Shown one piece after another: positions 37,791 through 49,600 of a DNA stretch of 64,000 nucleotides. The notes beneath the pieces were generated by a model. That model was not told the origin of the DNA and did not search any database. It saw nothing but the letters and a program-made list of their open reading frames with translations. The stretch comes from Corydoras sp. C115 (lineage: Eukaryota > Chordata > Actinopteri > Siluriformes > Callichthyidae). Every line of letters begins with the position of its first letter. The stretch's first letter is position 1. The translations under genes were made by a program, and so were the position numbers. The stretch is from assembly GCA_019802505.1 (NCBI GenBank), contig JAFMOC010000043.1, positions 1,144,501 through 1,208,500 on the forward strand. The letters are read 5' to 3'.

Positions 37791-39337
37791 AAATCTTATA
37801 GGTAATGGAAGAGACTCCATGAATTCCACAACCCTAAATAGAATAAATAACTAAAATAAAAACAATAAATTAATTGGTAATTTCTGTAAATTGGCTGGTT
37901 CATTTGCAAAAGTCTTTGTAACAATGCCTTTTGTTTAAATTGTTATTCAAGAAAAATGCATATGATGTCAATACTGCATCCTCTTTTTTGCAACTTAATT
38001 TAACTACCCAATTTTGCAGTGAATTGAATAATAGCAGGAATTCATTTCCAGCAGAGACAGCTGGTGGAATTCTGACATTTTTAAAGCACTCCGATTTATT
38101 TAAAATCCAGAATGCATAACGTAATATAATTCATATTTAGACAGTAATAGTGAATCAGTATGAGTTACATAATAAATCTGTGCTGTTTTGGTAAACCAGT
38201 TACACTTAGATATAAATAAAATATATGAGCATGCTTTTTTTCCTCTTATTTTTCTTCTTATTTTCTTCTTCTCCTTCTTCCTTTTCTTATACAATCAGCA
38301 AGACATATCAATTTCAGAAAGCAACAGGCAACCTGTGTCAACCGTACATCCAGCTTTCTTAGAGGTTGTGCCAAATAAACAGCAGTGTTTTTATAGCGCT
38401 CCTATCATGCATCTACTTCGGAATGTTAGTGAAATCCCCTGCTGCGCTTCATGCATGTATGCCTTCCACTCTTTGGGAGTGATATAGAGAGTGATGGAAA
38501 CAAGCCATGCCAAACCCTAGATATTTGGCAAAGGATCACACAGATGGGCCACACTGAGCTGACTGAACCCTCCGGCAGCTGGAGAGAGATCATGCGTAGC
38601 ACTTCTCGTCCACGGAGAAAAGCGGAATTGACTTGCTGGGCAAGTGTTTCCTTTATGACTGTTATTGCTGACATCTGAACTTACACTGGACCCTATCTAC
38701 GACCATCACTTAAAGTTCACTTACAGCACTGAACAGAACGAGTCATCTAACAACCCCCGCAAGTAGTCTATTTAGATTTTCCACATCAGGGATGAAGACT
38801 GGCTGATCCATAAACTCCTAAACTAGAGCATGTGCTAAATAGTGAAACCCTGAGACAGGAAAAGGCGATTGAAAAGCTTGATGACAGTGGTGGGATTAAA
38901 ACAAGCTAAATTATAATCTGCAAAACACCTTAAAGCTTAATAATAAATGCTTATATTTATTGTGGACATTAAATTATAAGTACTGAGCAAGATCTGAATA
39001 CCACATACTGATGTTGTAAATAAAAATAATTATACACAATTTTCACAGTCCACCATTGTTGTGTATTGAATGTAACAAAGTTACAATTGGAGTAATTGGG
39101 TAGACTGTGTATAGGCATTTGATGTGCAAATACAGTGATATATTGTATAACATTCGATGGCTATTTAACAACGCCCCATGAGCAGGGTGTAAGGCCCTAA
39201 GACTTTCATCAATTCTGATCATCAAAATCAATAAAGAAATTACAGCAAGAGCTTGTGGAAGACAGATGTTTCTTATAAGAATGTCAACATTATGGACAGA
39301 TCATGGAAGGTTGTTTCACTCATTATGTAGCGGTGAA

Positions 39338-39345
<8 letters not shown>
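37791..39345. other. Unique noncoding sequence, with a high-complexity block at 38290-38690
   Basis: No gene supported. The block 38290-38690 has balanced base composition and no repeat similarity, unlike its AT-rich neighbours. Short open frames occur on both strands, none with a recognised domain. A pyrimidine-rich TTCTTC tract lies at 38235-38290. Confidence 0.4.
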
Positions 39346-39408
<63 letters not shown>

Positions 39409-39664
39409 TTCATTCATTCATTATCTGGACAGGGTGCCAATCCATCGCTGGGCACACACTCACTCACACAGACACAATCTATATGGGGCAATTTTGAGAA
39501 TTCAATTGACTTGATCCATGTTTTTGGACTGTGGGAGGAAACCGGAGAACCCGGAGGAAACCCACGCAGACACGGGGAGAACATGGAAACTCCACCCAGA
39601 TGGGGATTCAAACCGGGAATCCTTAGCGCTGAGAGGCGAACGTGCTAACCACTAAGCCACCGTG

Positions 39665-39704
<40 letters not shown>

Positions 39705-39709
39705 TGTAA

Positions 39710-39767
<58 letters not shown>
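39346..39767 (-). mobile_element. SINE with internal deletion embedded in a (TA)n/(CA)n microsatellite
   Basis: (TA)n at 39346-39405, then an antisense SINE at 39406-39668, then (AT)n at 39669-39703, (CA)n at 39716-39752 and (TA)n to 39767. The head, B box and core are present (sense GCGGCACGGTGGCTTAGTGG). About 95 bp of the 3' domain are missing between the tail (ends TTATCT) and GGACAGGGTGCC. Target duplication cannot be separated from the TA repeat. It shares CACAATCTATATGG and AATTTTGAGAATTC with the copy at 56.6 kb. Confidence 0.92.
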
Positions 39768-39957
39768 GCTTAGTGTCTGATGGAAATCACTGTTTAAAGT
39801 TCTGAAACCTGCTTACTCAAAGCACCCAGTATCATTTGTAGAGTACTCACAGGATGAAAAGCAATAAAACACCCTACACAGGTTGCCAGCAGACACGCTG
39901 TCAAACAGATTCATGTGCAAATTCACACCCCGTGCCAAATATGTATTTTATGAATTT

Positions 39958-40125
39958 AGTTACAAGCGTGTTTTTAGACTGTAGGAGGACAACAGTGCTC
40001 CTTAAGGACACAACATTGACACATACTGTGTGCAGATATCACACAGTAAGTACCCTGTACTCCCTGCAACAGGGATATTCTCACTGTGATGTGAGAACAC
40101 TAACCACCACACCACATGCCACAAC
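39958..40125 (-). mobile_element. Ancient antisense SINE remnant
   Basis: GTTTTTAGACTGTAGGAGGA, then CAACAGTGCTCCTTAAGGAC, CACACAGTAAGTACCC and finally GAGAACACTAACCACCACACCACA. This matches the antisense order of fish SINE core and head (GGACTGTGGGAGGAAACC, ..., GCTAACCACTGCACCACC) but is heavily mutated. Confidence 0.65.
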
Positions 40126-40865
40126 GTTTGAGTAACCAAAAAATAGCAACTGTTAAAGAATATGTTTATAAATATCAAATATATTATGATATGTCTTATA
40201 GAGAAAGTTAGTTAAAAATAAATGTGAATGTATAAATATATAGATAAATAGATATAGATATATAGAGACACTCAGTATATTGTTTGATAATGTTAAAGGA
40301 GAATAATCTTCATTCGCCGCAATAATGGGAACGATTCAGATTTTTGCTGCCCTGGAATAATAACAAATAACATATGAATGGCTTTTAGAACATAACTGTT
40401 GCTTTAAATTAATTTCAACAAAAACAGCTGCTGTGCCCCTATGTCCATATGGCTATGCAACCACATTGACAGCAAAGGGATAAAAAGTTCTATTAAAATG
40501 TGTTGCATTTTGTCACCTAATAAAGCATCCTTACCACAAATGTCAGGAGAGATGAGAGTGGCATTCAAACAGCCAAGCCTTAGGAGGAGATGGTGCATAT
40601 TAAAGTCTGAGAAAAGGTTAGGACTCAGCCTGGGAATTCAAGAAATACTCACACTACTATTGAAAGTGACCACAAGAAAGAAATTCATTGCTATGCTGGT
40701 ATGAGATTTTAAAGTATTTGGACAGATTTAAAAATTAATATTTACTAGGACTCCATCCAATAAGTTGAGCTTACATGCAAGCAGAGAGGAAAAAAAAACT
40801 TGGTGTATAAATCTTTAAGATTTCAATGTTATTTAATTATCAAAAACTCAGCTCAATCCTATACT
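40126..40865. other. Unique AT-rich noncoding sequence
   Basis: Contains a TAGATA-rich stretch near 40240-40270. No gene recognised. Confidence 0.5.
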
Positions 40866-41070
40866 AGAGACCATGCCCAGTCAGGGATGAACGTTTCGGC
40901 TGCTGGGCAGATACACCCAGGACAGGGCGCCAATCTATTGCTGGGCACACATTCACTCACACAAACAAACTAAATAGGGGCAATTTAGATAGTGACAATT
41001 TACCCAAATCCATGTTTTTGGCCAGAGAACCCAGAGAAGGCTCATGCTGAAATGGGGAGAACGTGGTAAT
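40866..41070 (-). mobile_element. Older, divergent SINE of the same family
   Basis: Antisense. GGGCAGATACACCCAGGACA, GGGCGCCAATCTATTGCTGG and GGCACACATTCACTCACACA are conserved, but GGGGCAATTT is followed by a diverged linker (TAGATAGTGACAATTTACCC) and the core is worn (GAGAACCCAGAGAAGGCTCA). No head, tail or duplication survives. It may represent an older subfamily with a different linker (the ACAATTTACCC type). Confidence 0.8.
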
Positions 41071-41749
41071 CGATATACAATAGTAATTCTTTCAAAAGGA
41101 TCTTTGCAAAGAATGGAATATCTGTGAAAACATGCAGAACTATAGGTTTATTAGGGTTAAATGAAACTGAAGACTTCCATTAAGTTTCCTTTAAAATGAA
41201 ATTAACTTTCATAACCACAGAGTGATGTTAGGATTTTTTGCTCAAAGTGCTATTAGAATTCACATTCTATAAAGTGTTGTCTTATGCTGCATGGAACTAA
41301 TGCATGATACACTATTCCTCCTTTGGCTTCCACTTTTTATGCAGGTTAATCACAATAACCCCAACTATAAACTATAAACCACAGACGCACCACTGTTTTG
41401 TGATAAAACTATTTTGTAGATAATTGTCAGTCAGTCTGAATTACATTTACAACGTTATGCAGCTTCTTTCATTTGAAATGACTAAAACTTTTTTGTTTGT
41501 GCTTTGTAAGTATCTCATCTTCTTTGTATACAAAGCATGTATTCCACCATACAAGTAGCAAAAATGGACAGGACAGAAAAAACTCTCAATGCCATAAGAG
41601 CGGGTCTGGTCAAGCAGTGCTTGATGACTAAAAAAAATGTAAAGCAGAGCGAGATTTAATAAGTGACTGCAGGTATGATTAGACCTGTCAGTTTTTGGCT
41701 TGTTGTACAAATATTAATGGTTTGAAATTGATGCAGGCAGCTACATTAA
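41071..41749. other. Noncoding sequence
   Basis: No young repeat. May include the worn 3' part of the adjacent minus-strand LINE. Confidence 0.45.
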
Positions 41750-43110
41750 GCCATTTCAGTAAACACAGAAGCAAGTGAAGTTATTAATAATGTCATCAGT
41801 TGCATGGGTTTGATGGATTTCATATAAATGCCTGACCAAAAAGATTTGCAATACTCCAGCCTAGATATGATATGACAAGAGTTTGCTGAGTGGTCTCAAA
41901 AGGAAGTTGAAACTGTCTGATGTTGAAAATGTGTATGATCGGGGATCATAGCAATGCGAGCAGAGGAATCTAGTTTATTGTCCATGACTACTAAGGATTC
42001 TTACATTCCATGATGAATGTCCAGAATGTGTAACAGTTTGGTTATGACTGAATTAAGAATTAATTGATGAGCTGACAACCAATGTGATGTTTTTTAATGT
42101 AAGAATATTGGAAATGACATTAAAGTGTATTGGGAAAGAAAGATGTAAAATGAGTCTTATCAGCATAGTTTTAATTGGAGAAAATACAAGAAAATAACTT
42201 TATCAGGATAGTAATAAGAGTAAATAAGAGAGAAGGGGAAAAGGGCCTAGTACTGATCATTGAGGTATTCCTGTGGCAAGGTTTCATAGTTTATATGTGG
42301 ATGCCCTCAAGATGCCTGGTATGCCTGTCCTTCCAGATAAGATGAAAAGCACTGCCATGCTTAGCCAGAAGGTGGGTAAGAATATGCAGAAACAGTTGAT
42401 GGTTGACTTTGTCAAACACAGATGAAGGCTTAAGAAGCGTAGGAACAGATGCCAGCAAAATGAAGCTTCTGAGAAAATGTGGAGTGAGCCTTTTTAAAGC
42501 CAGAATGGCTTTGGTAGTGAAGGCTGTTCTGTATGCAAAATGTTCACAGTTGATCGTATACTGCACACTACATGATTTTGGAGAGGATGAAGAGAGGAAA
42601 GCCTAGCTTGAAGTTATTAAAGTTGGCACCATCTACATTGTATTTCTATGGCGCTTGCAGTGTTGAAGTCAGGAAAGAGTTAATGATACAGTGGGTTTAG
42701 ATGACATGACTTGTATAAAACCATCTGGAAATTTAAGACATGCTGGATAAGAGTTTTGTGTAAAAGCATGGTAAGAGTGGTAGATGATTGATTTTCTTTT
42801 TAAGGAGGGTGTCAAGGTTTATTCCTGAAAGGGCTGGCAAGGAAGGAGCAGGAGAAACAAACAGTCAAGAAAAGATGGCAAAAAGTTTTCATGAAGTTGC
42901 TGCTAATGCCTCGAGCTATGCTTTATGTCTTCACAGTGGTCTTTTCAGGTGAGAACTTGGTCAGGAGAGAGTGGTATGAGATGATGTCAGCTTCATCCTC
43001 TGACTCTTTTCACTTTTCTCAGCTTCCATTACCCTTTTACAATATTTATAGCGCACATTACACAGTCAGGGTGTTGATTGAGGGAGGACTGAAGATCTGA
43101 AACATCTGAT
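41750..43110 (-). pseudogene. Decayed L2-like LINE reverse transcriptase (ORF2)
   Basis: Read on the minus strand, conserved RT blocks appear in order. Near 42640-42560: LGFPLFILSKIM and QNSLHYQSHSGFKKAHST (compare PVSNLPFLSKILEKVV and QSGFR..HSTETAL). Near 42390-42420: SSVFDKVNHQLFLHIL, the palm motif that usually reads DLSAAFDTVNH. Near 41930-41980: SLVVMDNKLDSSARIAMI (family VVMDNKLDFSAHIA). Near 41830-41860: ISRLEYCKSFWSG and KSIKPMQLM (family ISRLDYCNALLAG and AIKPLQLI). These blocks identify a fish L2/CR1-type non-LTR retrotransposon. Several stops and frame changes separate them, so the copy is long dead. The endonuclease domain was not found upstream, so the copy is incomplete. Confidence 0.85.
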
Positions 43111-43806
43111 TCTCGGTGGTAAAGTTGGAAATTTGCTTGGGAACAGATATCATAATGATTGATGACAGGTCTGTAGTTGGAGGTTCAGTTGGAGAAAAAA
43201 GTGTGGTTTGTAGACAGAAATTAAGAGAAATGTACAGATTTTTTTTTTTTTTGTTGAATAAATTAAGTATCATGCTACTACAAATTATTATATACCTTAT
43301 TATCATGTGTACTGAATAGTTCAGTTAGAACAGATTTTTGTGGATCAGTAAAATGTGCTGCACTATACCTTATCTTATTTAAGTGCATTGCCGCAGCAAT
43401 CAATTTGGAGTGTGGAAATGATGTAGAAAGTCTCCAATATCTCTGTAAAGGCTATATCTAAATATCTACAATAAATTAAATGTACCTGCTGTAAATACTT
43501 TTAAGTGCTTTGGTCACTTTAATATATCTCAATAAATATGTATACTGTCTAATGTCCAGGGTCAAACATTGCCCTGGTGGGTATGTGTGGACCTTTCAGT
43601 TAACCCTCTTTTTTTTTTTTTACATATTTTAGTCATTTAATGCCGATATGTATATTAGGTGACACTATAATTCCAGTATTCATAATGCATTATTAGAGCT
43701 TAATAAAGCTTTCATAATGCTTAATAGAATTTGTATAGTGTAAAATTGATCAAAAAGTAATATTTAGTCAAATTTTGCTCTGTGGGACAAGAAAAGTCTA
43801 TTTTAG
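43111..43806. other. Unique AT-rich noncoding sequence
   Basis: Poly-T runs near 43240 and 43610. No gene recognised. Confidence 0.5.
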
Positions 43807-43850
43807 ATAATAATAATAATAATAATAATAGTTGTTGTTGTTGTTATTAT
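43807..43850. repeat. (ATA)n(GTT)n compound trinucleotide repeat
   Basis: Eight ATA units followed by five GTT units and then ATTAT. Confidence 0.93.
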
Positions 43851-44009
43851 AAATATTTAGTTTAATACACTATCTACAAAATGTACTGAAGGCCTTTAAG
43901 TCACAGTGTTACTCAATTTTACTCATAACTGTACACACACATCCTTCACATAAAATTATTTCAGTTATTGTTATTATCATTGTTGTTATCATTATTTTGT
44001 ATGATTACA

Positions 44010-44014
<5 letters not shown>

Positions 44015-44087
<73 letters not shown>
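44015..44087. repeat. Pure (AT)n microsatellite
   Basis: An uninterrupted 73-bp AT run. Confidence 0.98.
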
Positions 44088-44091
<4 letters not shown>

Positions 44092-45154
44092 TTTTATCTC
44101 TGTGGTGTGCATTTTTATTGAATTTTACTCATATTTATACTAAGTAAATTTATAGTTTTATGTAATGTATAATAGTTTAAAACACATTACAGTAACATGA
44201 TGCATTGCTAATAATGTAACTGTTGAAAATGACAGAAAGCAGGCTGTGGTGAATTATATTACATGTCCTAGGGGGAAGTTCATTATACTAAGTGTTCCCA
44301 CACAGCCATAGTCTTAGCTCTATGTCAACAAACAGATGAATAAAAAAGTGGGTGAAATTGTATGCTTCACTCTGTGTTTAAGTACATTAACTAAAGTGAA
44401 ATAGTGTATGGTATTAAATACAGTACAATAACAATGAGCTTGTGCGGAACATAATGTCCAATCATCAATGGCAGAAAAAAGCTTTCATTGAACTTGTAAA
44501 ACCTCAAAAAAACAACTATAACATCCTAATTTGTTTTTAAAGGGAACCCACTGAAAGTATTAGAACATGTTTTTATAGATTTGTTTTTATTCAACTACAA
44601 GAGTAATAGTGAGGTGAGGCGCTGATGTTGGATGATAAGAGCTAAATTGCAGTTGCCTTTTCAATTATCTATAAGGTCTAGGGTGGGATTGAGTTCAGGC
44701 CTTTTGCAGCCCGGTCAAGCTCTTTCAAAACAAACTTCATTCATTCACTCATTCATTTTTGTGACCTTGAACAGGGTTCTATTTTGTGAATCAGTACCTT
44801 TAAAGCAAACAGGCACACAAGAATAAATTACATTTATAATTGTTGAAAGCACCTGCTTTCAATGGTTTCCTGGACAGCTTATTCTGATTACAAAATTACC
44901 TGAGTATCATTATTTATTTAACAAAAAAAGGCTAGAAAGCAGAAGAAGATAATAAAAAATGAAGAACACTCACTGTTTTCACAGGAATTTTATGCATGTA
45001 AATTATCTGAAATGCTGTGATGGATCTGTGCATAAACAAATGTTCAAAACCTAAACAAACTGAAGTAATGTAATAAAGAGAAGTACGTCAAAATCCCACC
45101 ACAATGGTGAAAGAGACTGATAAAATCAAACAGAAATAATTTATTCTGTTTGGT
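44088..45154. other. Unique AT-rich noncoding sequence
   Basis: CATTCATTCACTCATTC near 44740 resembles a SINE tail but no SINE body follows. No gene recognised. Confidence 0.5.
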
Positions 45155-45376
45155 GTACTCCAGTGGCCTGCACAACACTCTGTCCTAAACCCTACTGAAT
45201 ACTTTTTTGGATTCTTTAAATTTCAATTGCAAGCAAGGCCTCCTCATCCAAAGTCAGTGTGTGACCTTAAAAACATGTTCTTGACTGAATGGGTACAAAT
45301 CTCCTCAGACACACTTCAGAATGTTCAAGGCTTTTTTTCTAGTAAACTGGAGCCAGGGCAAGAATAATGCCTATTA
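45155..45376 (+). pseudogene. Fossil C-terminus of a Tc1/mariner transposase
   Basis: The plus-strand translation reads WPAQHSVLNPTEYFFGFFKF, then ARPPHPKSVCDLKN, LTEWVQISSDTLQNVQGFF. This matches the end of Tc1-type transposases, where the third catalytic acidic residue sits in the WP..SPDLNPIEHLW..L block, followed by a conserved tail (RP..P.S..DL..AL..EW..I....L..LV.S.). The glutamate is retained (PTEYF). The frame ends at TAA near 45370. The N-terminal part and the first two catalytic aspartates are not found, so this is an inactive 3' fragment. Confidence 0.85.
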
Positions 45377-45595
45377 TTTTCAAAGAGATATCCAATTTTA
45401 AACATATCGTAAGTTTGCTCGTTGTGTTCTGCTTTTATTAATTTGGGCATTTATTGTATTTTGCAATGGTATAATAATCATGAAAAACTAACTAACAAAT
45501 GATTACTGGATTAAAAACAACATAAGAACAAACGACTACCTGCAGTATTATGCACTATGTAGATATATAGAAAGGTATGCAAACAGGCCAATCTT

Positions 45596-45618
45596 GCTCT
45601 CTCTCTCTCTCTCTCTCT

Positions 45619-45690
<72 letters not shown>
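45596..45690. repeat. (CT)n(CA)n compound microsatellite
   Basis: A CT run of about 25 bp changes through CGCACATA into a CA run of about 65 bp. Confidence 0.97.
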
Positions 45691-45696
<6 letters not shown>

Positions 45697-45769
45697 AACT
45701 ACAACTACTGTATATCCTTTAATTAAAAATTCCAATGAATGGCAAAAGATGCTCTCTTTGTTATAGGCA

Positions 45770-45960
45770 GTGTGCCAAATCCTCTAGTAATGCAAGATAT
45801 GCAGTCCTCCTTTCATCAAAGTATCCCACGCACTGGCTGAACTTAATGCAGCACTTGTCTTTATTCACTTGCCTCCAATAAAAATAGACTTCAAATTGCT
45901 TATTTAGATCCTTTAACCACAAAGGAGATGCTAAATGATTATAGACTCAATGTAATGAAA
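45770..45960. other. High-complexity noncoding block (possible conserved element)
   Basis: Balanced composition, no repeat similarity and no coding signal, between two microsatellites. Contains AT-rich homeodomain-type words and TTCACTTGCCTCC. Proposed only from texture; conservation was not tested. Confidence 0.3.
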
Positions 45961-46601
45961 GCTGGAGATTTCACTAGCTTGCAGTACAAAACACACATAC
46001 AAAAACGTACACAGACAGACATTACTATTAATCTCACGTTACATTGAATATGCTTTATGCAACAAACACATTACTGATAAATAAAAGTTAATGGTGACAA
46101 GGAAGCAGCTGAAAAACCTAAGAAGCGCATGTTACCTAAAGAAGCATTATGCAATGCAGATGGAAGTTTGTGTTTTTTGGACCCAACAGCCATATCCTCC
46201 TCATGAATGCACAGTGTCAAAGCAAACATCACTGAAAACCTCAGCACAGGTGTCTGCTGTAGCGTATTGACAGGAAAACTGTTTTTGTATAGACACAGAG
46301 AAAAAGTAATGTCCACCCAACAGATATATTATATTATATCTCACACTACACCTTTAATCAGGAGCCAGAATGAGAGTAAGGTTGTGTCAATGTGTGTGAC
46401 AGCACTGACAAACAAAATGTTTTATTGTCAACCCTGTTTCATATCTAAAATGTCCATATCAAAGAAAAATGAGGGAATTGTGACAAAATTCTTCAGGGTA
46501 TATCTATTCAGCATCGCAGCAATGAGACAGGCTAGTCCTTTCAGCTAGTAGCCTCGGGACCTCCTGTGAGAGCAATCAGAGAATCCCGTTCACACACAAA
46601 C

Positions 46602-46613
46602 AGAGAGAGAGAG

Positions 46614-46679
<66 letters not shown>
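46602..46679. repeat. (GA)n microsatellite
   Basis: A GA run of about 78 bp with one CGAG interruption. A polypurine/polypyrimidine tract of this kind can form triplex structures. Confidence 0.97.
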
Positions 46680-46682
<3 letters not shown>

Positions 46683-49600
46683 ATTTTGAGGAAAGGGCAA
46701 TGAGCGACGCACAAACAAATTCCTCTTTAGCATTCCACACAGCACTTCACTGCAGCGAATTCAGTTTCCAGGCAGCACTGCATTATTAATGCAACCATCC
46801 CTCCCATCCACAGAAACCAAAAGACACAGAGAGAAGGAAGAAAGGAAGTGTGGGAAGGTAACAAATTCATCAGTCACCTGTTACAATCCTGCATACTGCA
46901 AGTATAATATGCTTTATTGCTTTAGACAAATATTTTTTTTTTTAGGTTATTTAAATTCAGTGCAAGTTTATTCATAAAACTCTGTGACAGACAGCTCTTT
47001 GTACATTTACAAAAGATTTTTTTTCCCCAAAGATTTTTCATAATCAATTTAGTTAAAGCCAGTTGTTTCATTTTTAAGTTAGTTTTCACACAAATTAGTA
47101 CTTTATTTAAGGCATAACATTCTGAAAACACCAATCACATTTTTTTAACTTTACAAAGTTTCTTTAGACCATTAAAAGTCTTAAACAGAAAACTCTGACA
47201 GCTCTGAAATTCCCTAAAACTCTGCCCTGTCCTCTCTGTCTGTAATTTATGCTCAGAGTTTGTCAGGTAGAGTGTCTTTCTCTGTCTTGCTGTATCTTTC
47301 TTTTTTTTCTTTTTTGTACATTGTACCTTATAAGAAAACCTCATTACATATTCAAGGTAGTGTTGGGAGGTAATGAATGCTAACACAGCGCAAACCTTAC
47401 CAGCTGGCCTTGCACTGACCCCAACTCTGAAAGTCTAGCAGTCCGCCAACTGACAGAGCTGTGAGGTCACAGGTACAACACTGAACCTTCAAGCTAAACT
47501 CCTTATAGAAATCTTTAGGAACAATTCCTTATTATATATTTATACTCTTATTATCAATAGAATTGAGGGGTCACAAAAAAAGTAAATATATTACAAATAA
47601 AAAAACAACACTTTTGCCCCTCCCCCAAAAATACAAAAAAAAGTTTTTTTATTTTTATAAGCCCATGAGCTGTATGAAAAAAAGCTACAAAAGGCTTTAT
47701 GAAATGAATGTAAGGGTTTCAGTTCTTGATACAACAGAAGACTGTGTTAAGTGACAATGATTTTTCAAAGTATTACTGAGCCTATGTGCTTATGTGGTTA
47801 AAGTAGCATAACAGTTCCTCTAACAACACTGCCTGAGGGCTTCATGGTCATAAACATTCAGCGGTGATTTTAACCCTTGTCCTTTACACTCCATGACTTT
47901 ACCCTGAATCATTTCATGTCAAAAAGTGATGATTAAAAAAAAACATCCTGACTTACAACATCAGTGCTTCTTTTATACTAATTTTGATGATCTTTCCAGT
48001 TAACCTGCTAATTAGGAAAACATCTAAAACAGTGTTTTAGATATATTTGCCTCATTTTGAAATACAGGCACCAGATGCTAATTTTTTATATATACTTAAC
48101 ACACAATTTATCTGTATATCTATCTATATTAAATATTCAAATATTTAGCTCAAATCACACGTGAACTTATAGTCACGTGGCAAGTATGGCTGTATGCTCT
48201 GATGCATTTTAGTTGGCACTGGTTTTTTTGCACAACACAGATGAGCCATGTGGCCTGCCAAGAGCCATCTGCACACACAGCACAATGGCTCATTCCTGGA
48301 AGCATCACCTTGTAACACAAGAGAAAAGAAACACTTTTGAGGCATTTTCCCAGTGTATTTCTGAGCCATATTAAAATGTATCTGTTTCAATAATATCCAA
48401 GTTCATGCAACAAGACTTAGAATCCCCAAGTTTTGTTGTTTTTTGGTGATGTCCACTAAAAATATTTGATATATCGTTGGGGTGTGTAAATGTCTAACAA
48501 CTGTGTTGGAGATTGTGATTCAACATTAATGAATTTAATTCCCATTGAATCAGACACAATGTAGTTTTCCCCTTATCCTTTCACCAAGATTCACAACTGA
48601 CTTAATAACAAACAGTTACTAAAGTCTTAAATCTTAATTTCAACCAATAGGACACCACACAGCAGAGACATACACCAAATAATTCTGCATCATCCTCATC
48701 ATCTCCATAGACAAGAAACATGCAAACATTAGGAGTTTTAATATTAAATTCAGATTAGTCAAAGCTGATTATGAACACTTTCTTGATTACTCATGTCACT
48801 CTTGTTGTAATGCAGAGAACACTAATAGACTGATCCACTCATCATTCTAATTGCAGCAGGATAATATGCACTGATAGCATGCCCAAATTAAGAGTGCTAA
48901 GTACTCCAAAAAAAACATCACTGAGAAGAAGGATCGGTAATTAAAAGCAAAAAGAATAGAATTAAATGTAAATAAGATGTAGAGTATTTGGAAAAAAATC
49001 AATGACTGATGGACCACGTTTAAACTGCATTGTCTAGACGAAGCAATGGCATTATTCAGACCATTATTGTTTTTACAATTATGAACTATGATGAGCATTA
49101 TTGTGTACAAGGCACTGTAGGGTGGATGCATACAAGCTTTCTTCTGTCTAATATAGAAGATTTCTTACCATTGACAGCTGTAAAATGTGCTAGCTCATTT
49201 TTATACTTCTTTGGAATTATATTCAGTTAAGATTCACATTACATTAGGTGCTCAGTTTATCTCGCGTGCTTAACCACAATACAGTTTGTCAATGATCATT
49301 TCATGAATGCATTATATTTCAAATAAATTAGTAAACAACGGCATTTTAAGCAGGTGACAATAAAAAGACAAATTCATAGCTGTTGGAACAGTAAGGTTTA
49401 AAGCATAGACACTTCCTACTGCAACACTAATCAAAATTAAAGACATCTGACACTTGATATTTATTAGGCTGTCTTTTTGTTTCATACGATAAATAAACTA
49501 TAAAAATTAGCCCTTTCAAAGAATTTCCTGTCCTATTGCCACCATGTACATTCCAGCAGCATTTACTAGACTCACGATGAAGGGGGCAGCAAAAGAGAGA

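Noticed and set aside
44736..44760. CATTCATTCACTCATTC resembling a SINE tail
   Set aside because: No SINE body follows on either side, so it is treated as simple sequence.
47400..47490. Segment with tRNA-like words (AGTCCGCCAACTGACAGAGC)
   Set aside because: A and B boxes could not be placed with correct spacing in either orientation.
48145..48390. Cysteine-rich minus-strand frame suggestive of a zinc finger
   Set aside because: The cysteine and histidine spacing does not fit BED, RING or C2H2 patterns that I know.
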